The notes: generated by a model not told the origin, from the sequence alone. 64,000 nt of DNA from Symsagittifera roscoffensis (GCF_963678635.1 NC_087063.1:25426701-25490700), one strand, 5' to 3'; positions 34,702-48,100 are shown, counted from the first letter of the stretch. Made by a program: numbers and translations.

Positions 34702-34906
34702 CGCATTACGAGGCCAAACTGTGCATTTTGTGAATTGTAAGCGGATTCCGCAACAAGGACGCGCCATTTGTTCTTCTTTTGTTCATTCATTTCCTTTGAT
34801 CGTTCCAACCAAATTTAACATGTTTAAAGACTTGTCACTGGAATCCAGGAACATACAGACACAAAATTGTGCGCCTATCCAGTGCACAGTTTGGCCTCGT
34901 AATGCG
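34702..34906. mobile_element. MITE-like element with 24-bp inverted ends, unit 3
   Basis: Copy of 14817-15021, 205 bp, inverted ends intact. Confidence 0.7.
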
Positions 34907-35189
34907 CCTCTTGGTAAGAACTTTATCGCAGTCTTGACTTATTTGCGCTTATGAGGTATGTTCTGCCAGTGAAGCGCTTAAGCTATATTTTGTATCAAGT
35001 CGTCTGCTGAAACTTTGCTCCAGCTGGTAAGAGTCAGTTATGCTCAAGCTTATAATTTTAGCCATGCCAGCTTTGATGGAAAGATTTTTTGGCTAAGCGA
35101 TACGGATAGTTTTAAATCATTTTAGTATTTTCAGGTTGATGGGTTTTGTTTTTGAGAGCCGACTTCTGTTGTAGTTAGAACTGCTGCCA

Positions 35190-38100
35190 ATGATTCGTGC
35201 CTACCTGGGCTTACGAAGCTCGTCTGAATTTTCGATCCAAAATGGGCACCTTCTCCGCAATTTTCCTCTGACTAGCAGGAGAACCATTCAAAGACGCTTA
35301 AAACACGATGATGATGACCCTAAACTGAACATCAAATCCAGAGGAAACAAGAGTCAAAAGGTCAGCGCTGGCATCCGCTCGGTGAAAGAAAACAAATCTG
35401 AAGATTTAAAGCTAAGTTTTTATGACAAGAATCGGGTATTGGATGTGTACATGAAAAAATTAGTTTTAGTGACAACGAACCGAGTTACTTCTCGCAAAAA
35501 TGAAGAGCTCAACGAAAGCCAGAAGGTCGAGAAATCGAGACGATCCAAAAAACTGAATAAAACAAAGGATGGTGATCTTGCGTCAAGCAATAAGAAGAGA
35601 AAAGATGCTACAGTGTTTGTCCAACAGGAAGATATGGAAAAGGCTAAGATCTCCATCAATGAAGCTCAGAAAAGGTTGAAAAGATTGCCGCCGTTTGACG
35701 AGAAAATTCTGAATGAAGCACGAGACATTCTAAACGAGACGGCTTTTTCAAGCCACCAAAGGAAAACTTACAGTTATTGCTCGGGGCTGGTTAAAAAAAC
35801 TGAAAATATTTTCAAGAAAGCTCAAATTGGTTTGCAAACGTGTGCCATGACAAACATGTTACCTCTAGCATTGCCGAGTATTCAGAAAGCTTTAAGTACC
35901 CTGGGAAATACTAAGAAGAAGATTAAAAGCATCGATCCGACGTTTGACTTGTCATATTTCGATTCTCCGAACTTCCATCACGTCATCACTCAGTTCATCC
36001 GGGCCGTGACGCGAGGTGACCCTAGACGCGCGTATGCTGACTGGGCTGTTAAAATGATGTACACCTCGGAATTCAAACCCACGACTGATTTGCTAATGGC
36101 TGTTTTGATTTTGCTCGACAAAATTGGGGAACCGCCAAACCATGTGATAGTGAAAGTGACGCTTGAAAAGTTTGTCAAAGTAGTTTCGGAGGCTGACGCC
36201 ATAACGCTGCACGAAATCAGTGCGTTTAGCAAAAATGACTTGAAATTATTTTTCGGTCAAATTGTGCCTCGGCTGCAAGAGATTTACGAGAAAAGTGGCG
36301 AGATTGTTTTTGACGAGAAGTTCACGAGCAAGTTGCCTACTGATGATAAATTGGGCTCTTTGTTCAGTGCTGACCAAGTTTTGTACAGCATGCTGCCAAG
36401 TGACGATAGGTGCATCCCGTTGAACTCAGAAAAAGTTCCCCCTCAACTTGACCTGTCCGATATAATTTCACATGAGGAGCTAGTAGATAACATGCACCGA
36501 CAGCTGGGACGGGAGTCCAAAATTAATGTCACCATGGATTCTCTGGAAACTTCCACAATACCGCTGTCAACAAATGCAGCCAGCTGTGCGGCAACAAAAA
36601 ACGACAACCAGGCTCTGAATGTAGAACTGGAGACGATTTTAGACTCGTGGAGGGAAGCGCTCTACAAAGCGATTGTAGAAGAGCTTCATTCTAGGAAGAG
36701 CTCAACTGACATTTCGAAAGACATTTTTCAAATTCTACAAGTTTTGGATTTGAAAATTTTGATCGAGCAATTGATCAATATCGCATTTTCAGTTGGAGGC
36801 AAAGATAGTTCTGTTCCTTTCCATGAGTTGTATCGAGAAATTGAACAGTATCTGTTTAATAGCTACTACCACCAGTATCTACGGTCTTTTCAGTACATTG
36901 AAAAAATTGAACAAATTTACCCCCAATATGCTAAAATGTTCTATGATCGAAACGTTGCTACTAAAATGACGGCTAGTGATTTATGGCTCGAACTGCAGAA
37001 TAAAAATTCAGACTTGGGTCCCGGCGTCCATGCCTTTCCTGAACCTTGGCCCAAAAAAATGTGCCATGATGTCTCGCAGTTTCTTGTTCATTTGATGCTC
37101 AAAAAACTTCAGCTTCCGTTCAGCTTTGTGGAGAAGTTTCTAAGCAAGCAAACTGAACAATCGCTTCAAGATGCTGGGTTGTTTTACCTCTCGAGTAAAA
37201 ATGGTTCCATTGGCTGGACAATGGTACCCTGTTTTTCTTGTCGCTACATCTCAACTATGCCCAAAGGATTCAGTGACAAGAAAAACCTAAATTCAATGCA
37301 TACGCACATACATCTGTCTCCTCATGAATATTTTGCCAAGTTGGTTCGCAAATTGAATCGCGGAAAAGTTGTGATGTTATCCACTTCAGTTCCTTCGTTG
37401 GTACCCCCAGTTCCTTGGGTCAGCCAGAATCACGGCGGCTACCTTTCAAGTCCCGCCATGTTCATGAGAGATAGCAGAGATGACACTTCTCTTGCCAATA
37501 TGACTGACTTCAAGCGGAAAATTGCGGCGGGCAATTCGGATGTGATGAATTTTCTGGACAGCGTGTTCACGTTTTCGTCGGTTCCTTGGAAAATCAACAA
37601 GAATGTTTTAGACGTTGTAATGCATTTGTTTCGCTCAGGTGGAAATTTAGACCTGGAGATTCCACTGTCGGAAGACGAATGCGAGAAGTACTACCTTGAA
37701 AACGAACCCTGGGCTGAGGAAGATGATCTTAATCCTTATCTTAAACAGTGCTTAATGAGAAAGGTGATTAGGGAAAACTTTTCTCTACGGATGACGCTTT
37801 TGTACCAACTGAGCATTGCAAATTTAGTCAAAGATGAGAAGGCATTTTGGTTGCCCAGCAATATTGACTTCAGAGGACGATGCTACGACATCCCACCTGT
37901 TTTCAACCATATTTGTGACGATCGAACCCGCGCCCTGTTCTTGTTTGCTCAGGGGAAACCTCTTGGTTCCAAAGGATTAACTTGGCTGAAGCTTCACTTA
38001 GCTAATTTGACAGGAGAATGCAAAAAAATGGCGTATGAAGAGCGACTTGGCTTCATCGTCGCACATCTGCCTCTAATTCTGGACTCTGCTCGAAATCCTT

Positions 38101-39155
38101 TGGCCGGATTGAAATGGTGGACAACATTAGATGAACCTTTTCAAGCTCTTGCTGCTTGTTGTGAACTTTCGAAAGCGACCAAGTTAGCTAACCCCGAAGA
38201 TTTCATATGTCATTTGCCGGTACATCAAGACGGGTGCTGCAACGGGTTGCAACACTATGCAGCATTGGGACGTGACGTAAGCGGTGCCAAAAGCGTGAAC
38301 GTTTTACCCTCTGAAGTCCCTCAAGATGTGTACGGAGCCGTGTGCGATATTGTGCTGGAGAAGATCCGGAAAGAAAAGCGGGATGACTGTCGGGACATTG
38401 CGGAACTGGTAGAGCCATTGGTTAACCGAAAGGTCGTCAAGCAGACTGTGATGACTCAAGTTTATGGCGTCACTTATTATGGAGGCATTTTGCAAATAAG
38501 AGCCCGCTTAAAGGAAACCGAAGCCCTTGATTCGAAGGAACTGTCACTGGCGACCTCATATGTTACTAATCTTGTCTTCGCGAGTATTGGAGATCTTTTT
38601 GTGTCGACTGGAAAGATCAAAACCTGGCTCAGAGAAATCGCAAATGAAATTGCCAAGGCCGGGTTGCCAGTTCAATGGGTGACTCCTTTAGGCCTGCAAG
38701 TCATTCAAAGTTACACCAAGCGTATGTCAAATAAAAACTTCATCAACAGTCCGACGAATAACATGGCGACGTTAAATATAGTTAGAACTCCGGCGGCTGC
38801 TAAACACAAGAACGCTTTTCCGCCAAACTACATCCACAGCTTGGACGCAACTCACATGTTGTTGACAGCTCGCTCTTGTTTCAAACAAGGAGTCACTTTT
38901 GCCCACGTGCATGATTGTTTTTGGACGCATGCGTGTGATGTTGATGACATGAACAAAATATGTCGCGAAGAGTTTATAAACCTACATAAACTGCCGCTAT
39001 TAGAGAATTTCGCGGACTTCGTGACTAATAATTTGCTGCCTGTTATAAAAGACGATAGGCGAAAAGACAGACTGACAAAATTATTGAAAAATATTCCCCC
39101 AGTGGGTGATTTGGACATGGAAGAGGTGAAGAAGTCCGTTTTCTTCTTCTCCTAG
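35190..39155 (+). CDS. POLRMT: POLRMT, mitochondrial RNA polymerase, unit 3 (open)
   Basis: Intronless 1,321-residue frame. The N-terminus (MIRAYLGLRSSS, Arg/Ser-rich, few acids before residue 38) looks like a mitochondrial presequence; a lysine-rich linker and helical N-terminal domain follow. The T7-type core has DFRGRCYDIPP (893-903), motif A HQDGCCNGLQHYAALGRD (catalytic D1014), motif B RKVVKQTVMTQVYG (K1084, Y1092), motif C HVHDCFWTHA (D1242), and the family's ending EEVKKSVFFFS. Two core positions are unusual: motif A has Cys where the usual sequence is DGSCNG, and motif B has VTYYGG where human has VTRYGG. Both occur in every copy. Private to this copy: Val957 instead of Asp in GFI-D-AHLP, outside the catalytic motifs. 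Confidence 0.94.
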   Translation: MIRAYLGLRSSSEFSIQNGHLLRNFPLTSRRTIQRRLKHDDDDPKLNIKSRGNKSQKVSAGIRSVKENKSEDLKLSFYDKNRVLDVYMKKLVLVTTNRVTSRKNEELNESQKVEKSRRSKKLNKTKDGDLASSNKKRKDATVFVQQEDMEKAKISINEAQKRLKRLPPFDEKILNEARDILNETAFSSHQRKTYSYCSGLVKKTENIFKKAQIGLQTCAMTNMLPLALPSIQKALSTLGNTKKKIKSIDPTFDLSYFDSPNFHHVITQFIRAVTRGDPRRAYADWAVKMMYTSEFKPTTDLLMAVLILLDKIGEPPNHVIVKVTLEKFVKVVSEADAITLHEISAFSKNDLKLFFGQIVPRLQEIYEKSGEIVFDEKFTSKLPTDDKLGSLFSADQVLYSMLPSDDRCIPLNSEKVPPQLDLSDIISHEELVDNMHRQLGRESKINVTMDSLETSTIPLSTNAASCAATKNDNQALNVELETILDSWREALYKAIVEELHSRKSSTDISKDIFQILQVLDLKILIEQLINIAFSVGGKDSSVPFHELYREIEQYLFNSYYHQYLRSFQYIEKIEQIYPQYAKMFYDRNVATKMTASDLWLELQNKNSDLGPGVHAFPEPWPKKMCHDVSQFLVHLMLKKLQLPFSFVEKFLSKQTEQSLQDAGLFYLSSKNGSIGWTMVPCFSCRYISTMPKGFSDKKNLNSMHTHIHLSPHEYFAKLVRKLNRGKVVMLSTSVPSLVPPVPWVSQNHGGYLSSPAMFMRDSRDDTSLANMTDFKRKIAAGNSDVMNFLDSVFTFSSVPWKINKNVLDVVMHLFRSGGNLDLEIPLSEDECEKYYLENEPWAEEDDLNPYLKQCLMRKVIRENFSLRMTLLYQLSIANLVKDEKAFWLPSNIDFRGRCYDIPPVFNHICDDRTRALFLFAQGKPLGSKGLTWLKLHLANLTGECKKMAYEERLGFIVAHLPLILDSARNPLAGLKWWTTLDEPFQALAACCELSKATKLANPEDFICHLPVHQDGCCNGLQHYAALGRDVSGAKSVNVLPSEVPQDVYGAVCDIVLEKIRKEKRDDCRDIAELVEPLVNRKVVKQTVMTQVYGVTYYGGILQIRARLKETEALDSKELSLATSYVTNLVFASIGDLFVSTGKIKTWLREIANEIAKAGLPVQWVTPLGLQVIQSYTKRMSNKNFINSPTNNMATLNIVRTPAAAKHKNAFPPNYIHSLDATHMLLTARSCFKQGVTFAHVHDCFWTHACDVDDMNKICREEFINLHKLPLLENFADFVTNNLLPVIKDDRRKDRLTKLLKNIPPVGDLDMEEVKKSVFFFS

Positions 39156-40315
39156 TCAAAATTACTGGTTCTGTATCCTTTAATGAAAATTTAGAGTTAT
39201 TCGTGTGTTTTTTCTTGTGAGGAAGCTACATTTTAGCATGCAACACTTACACGCCAGTAAGTTTCTTCGGAGACGAGTTTTCAATTGTTGGAAATTTAGC
39301 TTTTTCAATTCATTTTTGTTTGGTTACCCTTGCGAATAGCTAGTATTGTAATGGGTTACTTTTTCCCTTAAACAAATTTGCTAACAGAAGGGCGAAAATG
39401 AGAAATCGTAAATGTAGATGGTTTCTATGTAAATGTTGAATATATGTATCTGGTTAACTGAACTTGGAAAAGCAAGTTCGAAAATTCACAATCGCCCTCG
39501 CAGGCCCTCATTAAAAATGAAAAAAGTGAAGATAGTTCTTTTGACTTTTTTAGTTACTCGGCTAAGTAAATTAATAAATTACATAATTAGTTTACTGGAG
39601 ATAGAGTTATTTTTTTTTGTTTTACGCTATTCAGGTTTAAAGTTTCAGAATACTAAAGAAAAAACTTACGTTTTGTGTTTTGTTTGTAAATGTTTTAAGG
39701 TTGCTGCTAGCATTCGTTCGTGTTTTTTGTGCTTATTTAATGTCGGCTTCATTTCCAAGCACTTATTTTAGGGCTAATGGTTCATTACACTTGCGAAGCA
39801 ATGTGTTATTGTACGAAATTTCTTTTTTTCCCAACTTAAGTCGCAAATATTGTTGCGGCGACTAAGTCGCAATTTTTGTTGCGACTTAAAACAACAATAT
39901 TTGCTGCGTCGAATTTGCTGAATCGAATTAATTGGCAATAAGATATTTTGATATATTTTTTGTACCTTTGAAACTTAGTTGCACCTTTACAGCTTATTGA
40001 TAACATGTGCTTTGACATTCGAATAGTTATAAATTTACACAGTTGATGCATTTTTAATTCATGAAGTGAAACGAAGAAAGCTATTTGTCGCAAACAACAT
40101 AACAATAATGCAATCTCGATTTCAGAAATTTTCTAGCTTAATATATCTCGCAAGTTTTTGAAATGCATAATTTATACATAATGTGGCTTTATCATTTGCA
40201 TTTTTTTGCATGCAAAATTGTATCATTTTGTGTTTGATGCTACTTTTGCCGCACCGAATTGGCAATTTATTAGCACATGTAGCTGCATTATTGGTGGCTA
40301 GTTCTTGGGGGTTTT

Positions 40316-40515
40316 AAGCATCCGTGGTTGAATGGTTAGTGCGTGAGACTCAAATTTGCTGGGTCGCAGATTTCGCTAAATCAAGTTTTGCTAAGTCTCG
40401 AGTTTTTGCAAATTCGAGGCTTATTTATATTTTTCTTATGTCAATTGATAGAGCTGCTTTTTGGTCGTGTTCTTGCAAGTGCTTGCGAAGCGCAGCTTCG
40501 CCTCTGTGTAAAATA
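40316..40515 (+). mobile_element. tRNA-derived SINE-like element, unit 3
   Basis: Copy of 20431-20630, followed by the repeat-R 3' end near 40546-40641. Confidence 0.7.
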
Positions 40516-41339
40516 TTGTTTTTCATATTTTGTAGTTTTGGATGCAAGTTCTCGACACTAATTTGAAACAACTTGTTTTGTATTTTTTTGTAAGACTGTG
40601 GTCGGAAAGTTCTGTGCTGTTTGCACAGTAACCGGCTATCCTTGCCTTTTTTGATTTTTTGTGGGGTTTTGTCATTTAATTGCTGAATCTATTTTCTCTC
40701 AAATAACTAATATGGTGCACTTAAAGGTATTTTGTTGGCCTAGAGTGGATGTTTGCAATACAATTTTTTGTTATCAATTTTCTTTTTTTTTAGTTAACCA
40801 GCCAGAGGCAACCCGAAGATGAATTCTTTAAGGATAACTAAGCTATGGCTATGCTACAAGTGCTCAACTTGTAAGTTGCACTGCACACGCGGAACCCGCA
40901 ATCATTTGATTGTTGGGCACCATCACTAAAGATGCGGCACAACGCCAAATTCTCCATTTTTTGAAATTTTTTGGCTACGAGGTTCCGGTTGAAAATGTTG
41001 GCTTAATTTCCCCACATTTTCCATCTATTTCTTTATTCATCTAATTGCAACAAATAGCCTATATTGTAATGATTGTTTTTTGGCTTCGTGATATTTTCCC
41101 AACCTTTCGATTTCAATTCGAATCAGATTTGAATTTTTTTCTTTGTTTTCCTGTTGATCATTTTTACATCTTCAGTGGTACGAAGCTCGGCTTCGCTTCT
41201 GTGTTTAAGTGGCGTATATCTCTTAATCCTATGGAAAAAGCTTGTTACGTTGGCGAGGCCCTATCACCGGTCAAAATTTCATCATAATCAGGCTTTTTTG
41301 AGTGTTCGTAGGTCAATTCTGTTTGTATTTGCAGATAAA

Positions 41340-42715
41340 ATGCCTCCAAGTTTGTCATTATTGAAAACTTCATTCAATTTGAAGCCTTCAATCTTTGATG
41401 ACTTGAAAGGAGCTCAAAATGATCATAAAACATCAATACTGATCGACGAGTTAGTCCTGAATGAGAAAATTACTGAAGTGGTATCAAAAGACAGCAGAGA
41501 GCATCCGTGGGCGAATTCCAACGAAGACTCTTCGAAGAAAAGTTCGTCTCTCAGAAAAGGACCTGTTGGGTTTATGGTTCTCAGTGTGCGAAATACAGCG
41601 GCACCAAAAGTAAGTCCAGAAAACAATTTCGCCCCGCGAATGCTGAAAGTTTCGGTGAGTGATGGGTATCACACATATCACTTAATTGAAGTCGAACCGA
41701 TAAAATTATTAAGCGTCGATACAGCTCCAGGAACGAAAATTATTTTAACAGGGGACTTGACTGTTCGAAATAATTTGGTTCTTATAAAAGCGGCTAATGT
41801 CCAATTTGTCGGAGGTCGGGTTGAGGAGATGTATGAAAAGTGGGTTGTCACCAAAGATTTCAACACGAAAGCGATTCGTGATACTGGTGCGCCAAAATTT
41901 GTGCCTTTTGGACGTGCAATTGATAATGTGAAAATAGACAAACAGGGAAAAGGCGATACGAAAGAGGAAGAAAGTGCTGAGAAAACTGAAACCGATGCCA
42001 AATTTGGGGCGGTTCGTGATCAAAATTTAGAGGCTGTAAAACAACTTAAAACTGAGCAGAAAGGTCTAACTAGTGGAGCTACAGCTCAATTGCCTTCGAG
42101 TGATTTTTTCCATTCCAAGAAAAAAGAGCCTCAAAATGGTGCTACTAGCAGTGGTACTACAGTAACAATGGGAAATACACCAGCACCGGATCCCTTTGCC
42201 GACGATCCATTTGGAGGACCTCGCGGTGGTAGGGGTGGCCGAGGAGGTCGGCGCGGACGAAAAGGTTCTGATGCCGAGTATGACGAAGGACCTGACGACG
42301 CGAAGTTTAAAGCGCCGTCTCAACAGGCGTCGCTTTTTGACATCATTCAAAACAAAATTGACGACATGACAGTCCAGGACATTGAGTTTTCGGATCCGAA
42401 TCCGCGACCGATGGCACCTGTATCGACACGACTCGGACCAAGCTCGGTTCGTAATGGAGATACTCGTTCGGGAACTTACGAAAGAGGCGGACAACGAGCA
42501 GGAAGAGGATACAGAAATGAACGAAGTTTTAACGAGGGAAGTTACGGAGGTGACCGGGGACGAAACGGCCAACGGGTTTCGCAACGAGGCCGTGGGCGAG
42601 GTAATTTTGAAGATCAAAGGACCAGAGGCGATAGAAACTCAAACAACGGTTACGATCGGAACAACAATCAGGGTGGCCAGAATATACAAAGAAATCAATA
42701 TCAACACGTCGACGG
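41340..42715 (+). pseudogene. TDRD3: TDRD3-like exon 1, unit 3 (no terminal exon)
   Basis: Same exon as the others, with ATG 41340 and donor at 42716. It shares NERSFNEG and GDRGR with unit 4 (units 1 and 2 have NERNFNEG and GDRGP). No terminal exon within the unit. Confidence 0.72.
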
Positions 42716-42959
42716 GTTAGTCGAATTGATTATTTTTATTCGGTTGTTTTAAATACTTAAACGCTGTCTCTCTTGATGCAGAGAGATTAATTTAAAAAGA
42801 GTAGTCGGTTGCTGCTCAAGTACCACAGAATATTCTGACCACCTTTTTAACCTTAGTTTTTTTTCTCAAGGTGAATTTTTTGATCCACAGATTATAATAT
42901 GCTTATAAGTAACTTAATCAACTATTTATATCTTATATTTATCTTATATCTGTGAATTT

Positions 42960-43528
42960 CGTCTTTTTATTGTTCCGACCATTGAAACTGGGGAGGAACT
43001 TTGCATTCGGGTGTGTTTTAGTTTTTTTGTTTTCCTAGAAAAATCAGGTACCACAAATAATGATCGGATTGGGTTGAATGATATATAATTTTAAAGCCAT
43101 TACGTTTGTAATTCGAACCGCATTAAAGAAATATTTCCCAGTGTCGAGAAAAAGCGGTTTGAAATTTTTGATTTTTCGTCATATTTTGAGCGAATGATCA
43201 GGCATACAACAGCTTAATTAGGTCAAATTTAAGCCCTAAAAACTTAATTTTAAGCTTATAGAGTTTTAAGCTCCATTTTGTGAATCAATAACTTCAAAAG
43301 AAAAGATTTTTTTGTTTTTCTAGTCAATTTTCTAAGAAAAAAATAACGTCTAATTTGCCTATATTACTATGAATTTCAAATATGCCTAAAATAAAGTTTT
43401 ACATCAGACTTTTTTTTATCACCCTACGCTCAAGAAACTTCACTAATATGAAAAAAAGCTTTTTCTCGTAGTTATTCGAAGTCTACAGTCGGAACATTCT
43501 GTGCTTCTTGCACAGTAACCGGCTATCC
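42960..43528 (+). repeat. Dispersed repeat R, unit 3
   Basis: Copy of 23074-23642. Confidence 0.65.
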
Positions 43529-44488
43529 TTGTTTAAAACCGTGCTTAGAACGAAAAGACGAAGAGATTTAAATTTACAATCAAGTTAACTTCGGTACAAA
43601 ATTTTCACGTGAATTGAACAATTCTGGTCTTTCAATGCCTTTCTTGGGAACTTCCAAATTTCGTATTGAAAGTATAGAAAGCCCTACAAACATTTTTTAA
43701 TCTTTTTTTTTGAAAAATATGGATAATTGAATTTTCATTTGAAAGTTTTCCAGATTTGAAAAAGATGATCAATGAGCAGGTTCAAGCTTCAATTCTTAAT
43801 TTTTTTAAAGCAACACTCAAAAAGTACTCGTATGAAACACTGCTGACGCCTGAGTTTTGCAAGCGTTATCAAATCGGAACATTGATATTTTACTTTTCAG
43901 TGAAACGTATCTAATCGCTTATTACCGAATCATTCTTATTCGTAACTCAATTAGTTTTCGAACCAAGCTATCAATGGTTCAGTTATTCGGTTAAAAATGT
44001 TACCGGTGGACATTACAATGTGCAGCGATGGATAATATCTGCGGGCTACACATTCCGCATTAGACCAAGAACTCATATTGATTACGAAATAGCAAATTCC
44101 TTCAATATCAAAAACGCACCTCCAACTTTAGATGGTCCCCTTGTTGTTTTTCATCGAGACGTACAAACGTTTTGCTTCACATAGTTTTTTTTCAACATTT
44201 AATTTTTTTCGAGTTTTCTTATGTTTGAGTTGCATCGCAAGTGGGGCGAAGTTCTGCTTCGCCTCTGTGTAACATTAAATTAAACTAGTTCGAACAGTTT
44301 TGATGGCTCGTTCTTTTATCACTCGGACTTCTACTGTTTCACAAATTAACAATTAATAGAACGCTAATTTTTCAATTCTAATTCTGGTAATAGCCGCATG
44401 CTGAGCGGCACGCATGCAAGTAGGCTGGTCCCCGTTTGAAACGTATGATCCAGTAAGGCGGGATCGAGCATATTTGAGAGCAGTAATG

Positions 44489-44644
44489 GAGCGGGATAGC
44501 GTAGTATGGGGCACGCTCTTCATAACCATTAGCTCCGGAGCTCGAATCTAGCAGTCGCCATAAGATTGTTTAAATGACCTAATTCTTTTCAATAGGAAGT
44601 TTCATATTTTTGGGCATTTATAGAGCTATTTTTTGCCTTTTTTT
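44489..44644 (+). mobile_element. Second tRNA-related SINE-like element, unit 4
   Basis: Copy of 14661-14816; tRNA-like head at 44489-44559. Confidence 0.5.
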
Positions 44645-44849
44645 CGCATTACGAGGCCAAACTGTGCATTTTGTGAATTGTAAGCGGATTCCGCAACAAG
44701 GACGCGCCATTTGTTCTTCTTTTGTTCATTCATTTCCTTTGATCGTTCCAACCAAATTTAACATGTTTAAAGACTTGTCACTGGAATCCAGGAACATACA
44801 GACACAAAATTGTGCGCCTATCCAGTGCACAGTTTGGCCTCGTAATGCG
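44645..44849. mobile_element. MITE-like element with 24-bp inverted ends, unit 4
   Basis: Copy of 14817-15021, 205 bp, inverted ends intact. Confidence 0.7.
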
Positions 44850-45132
44850 CCTCTTGGTAAGAACTTTATCGCAGTCTTGACTTATTTGCGCTTATGAGGT
44901 ATGTTCTGCCAGTGAAGCGCTTAAGCTATATTTTGTATCAAGTCGTCTGCTGAAACTTTGCTCCAGCTGGTAAGAGTCAGTTATGCTCAAGCTTATAATT
45001 TTAGCCATGCCAGCTTTGATGGAAAGATTTTTTGGCTAAGCGATACGGATAGTTTTAAATCATTTTAGTATTTTCAGGTTGATGGGTTTTGTTTTTGAGA
45101 GCCGACTTCTGTTGTAGTTAGAACTGCTGCCA

Positions 45133-48100
45133 ATGATTCGTGCCTACCTGGGCTTACGAAGCTCGTCTGAATTTTCGATCCAAAATGGGCACCTTCTCCG
45201 CAATTTTCCTCTGACTAGCAGGAGAACCATTCAAAGACGCTTAAAACACGATGATGATGACCCTAAACTGAACATCAAATCCAGAGGAAACAAGAGTCAA
45301 AAGGTCAGCGCTGGCATCCGCTCGGTGAAAGAAAACAAATCTGAAGATTTAAAGCTAAGTTTTTATGACAAGAATCGGGTATTGGATGTGTACATGAAAA
45401 AATTAGTTTTAGTGACAACGAACCGAGTTACTTCTCGCAAAAATGAAGAGCTCAACGAAAGCCAGAAGGTCGAGAAATCGAGACGATCCAAAAAACTGAA
45501 TAAAACAAAGGATGGTGATCTTGCGTCAAGCAATAAGAAGAGAAAAGATGCTACAGTGTTTGTCCAACAGGAAGATATGGAAAAGGCTAAGATCTCCATC
45601 AATGAAGCTCAGAAAAGGTTGAAAAGATTGCCGCCGTTTGACGAGAAAATTCTGAATGAAGCACGAGACATTCTAAACGAGACGGCTTTTTCAAGCCACC
45701 AAAGGAAAACTTACAGTTATTGCTCGGGGCTGGTTAAAAAAACTGAAAATATTTTCAAGAAAGCTCAAATTGGTTTGCAAACGTGTGCCATGACAAACAT
45801 GTTACCTCTAGCATTGCCGAGTATTCAGAAAGCTTTAAGTACCCTGGGAAATACTAAGAAGAAGATTAAAAGCATCGATCCGACGTTTGACTTGTCATAT
45901 TTCGATTCTCCGAACTTCCATCACGTCATCACTCAGTTCATCCGGGCCGTGACGCGAGGTGACCCTAGACGCGCGTATGCTGACTGGGCTGTTAAAATGA
46001 TGTACACCTCGGAATTCAAACCCACGACTGATTTGCTAATGGCTGTTTTGATTTTGCTCGACAAAATTGGGGAACCGCCAAACCATGTGATAGTGAAAGT
46101 GACGCTTGAAAAGTTTGTCAAAGTAGTTTCGGAGGCTGACGCCATAACGCTGCACGAAATCAGTGCGTTTAGCAAAAATGACTTGAAATTATTTTTCGGT
46201 CAAATTGTGCCTCGGCTGCAAGAGATTTACGAGAAAAGTGGCGAGATTGTTTTTGACGAGAAGTTCACGAGCAAGTTGCCTACTGATGATAAATTGGGCT
46301 CTTTGTTCAGTGCTGACCAAGTTTTGTACAGCATGCTGCCAAGTGACGATAGGTGCATCCCGTTGAACTCAGAAAAAGTTCCCCCTCAACTTGACCTGTC
46401 CGATATAATTTCACATGAGGAGCTAGTAGATAACATGCACCGACAGCTGGGACGGGAGTCCAAAATTAATGTCACCATGGATTCTCTGGAAACTTCCACA
46501 ATACCGCTGTCAACAAATGCAGCCAGCTGTGCGGCAACAAAAAACGACAACCAGGCTCTGAATGTAGAACTGGAGACGATTTTAGACTCGTGGAGGGAAG
46601 CGCTCTACAAAGCGATTGTAGAAGAGCTTCATTCTAGGAAGAGCTCAACTGACATTTCGAAAGACATTTTTCAAATTCTACAAGTTTTGGATTTGAAAAT
46701 TTTGATCGAGCAATTGATCAATATCGCATTTTCAGTTGGAGGCAAAGATAGTTCTGTTCCTTTCCATGAGTTGTATCGAGAAATTGAACAGTATCTGTTT
46801 AATAGCTACTACCACCAGTATCTACGGTCTTTTCAGTACATTGAAAAAATTGAACAAATTTACCCCCAATATGCTAAAATGTTCTATGATCGAAACGTTG
46901 CTACTAAAATGACGGCTAGTGATTTATGGCTCGAACTGCAGAATAAAAATTCAGACTTGGGTCCCGGCGTCCATGCCTTTCCTGAACCTTGGCCCAAAAA
47001 AATGTGCCATGATGTCTCGCAGTTTCTTGTTCATTTGATGCTCAAAAAACTTCAGCTTCCGTTCAGCTTTGTGGAGAAGTTTCTAAGCAAGCAAACTGAA
47101 CAATCGCTTCAAGATGCTGGGTTGTTTTACCTCTCGAGTAAAAATGGTTCCATTGGCTGGACAATGGTACCCTGTTTTTCTTGTCGCTACATCTCAACTA
47201 TGCCCAAAGGATTCAGTGACAAGAAAAACCTAAATTCAATGCATACGCACATACATCTGTCTCCTCATGAATATTTTGCCAAGTTGGTTCGCAAATTGAA
47301 TCGCGGAAAAGTTGTGATGTTATCCACTTCAGTTCCTTCGTTGGTACCCCCAGTTCCTTGGGTCAGCCAGAATCACGGCGGCTACCTTTCAAGTCCCGCC
47401 ATGTTCATGAGAGATAGCAGAGATGACACTTCTCTTGCCAATATGACTGACTTCAAGCGGAAAATTGCGGCGGGCAATTCGGATGTGATGAATTTTCTGG
47501 ACAGCGTGTTCACGTTTTCGTCGGTTCCTTGGAAAATCAACAAGAATGTTTTAGACGTTGTAATGCATTTGTTTCGCTCAGGTGGAAATTTAGACCTGGA
47601 GATTCCACTGTCGGAAGACGAATGCGAGAAGTACTACCTTGAAAACGAACCCTGGGCTGAGGAAGATGATCTTAATCCTTATCTTAAACAGTGCTTAATG
47701 AGAAAGGTGATTAGGGAAAACTTTTCTCTACGGATGACGCTTTTGTACCAACTGAGCATTGCAAATTTAGTCAAAGATGAGAAGGCATTTTGGTTGCCCA
47801 GCAATATTGACTTCAGAGGACGATGCTACGACATCCCACCTGTTTTCAACCATATTTGTGACGATCGAACCCGCGCCCTGTTCTTGTTTGCTCAGGGGAA
47901 ACCTCTTGGTTCCAAAGGATTAACTTGGCTGAAGCTTCACTTAGCTAATTTGACAGGAGAATGCAAAAAAATGGCGTATGAAGAGCGACTTGGCTTCATC
48001 GACGCACATCTGCCTCTAATTCTGGACTCTGCTCGAAATCCTTTGGCCGGATTGAAATGGTGGACAACATTAGATGAACCTTTTCAAGCTCTTGCTGCTT

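Larger units (their letters stand above)
34147..44089 (+). repeat. Tandem unit 3 of 4 (9,943 bp)
   Basis: Same junctions as the other units. Groups with unit 4: intact POLRMT codon 912, Pro825, and the RSFNEG / DRGR variants in TDRD3. Confidence 0.93.
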
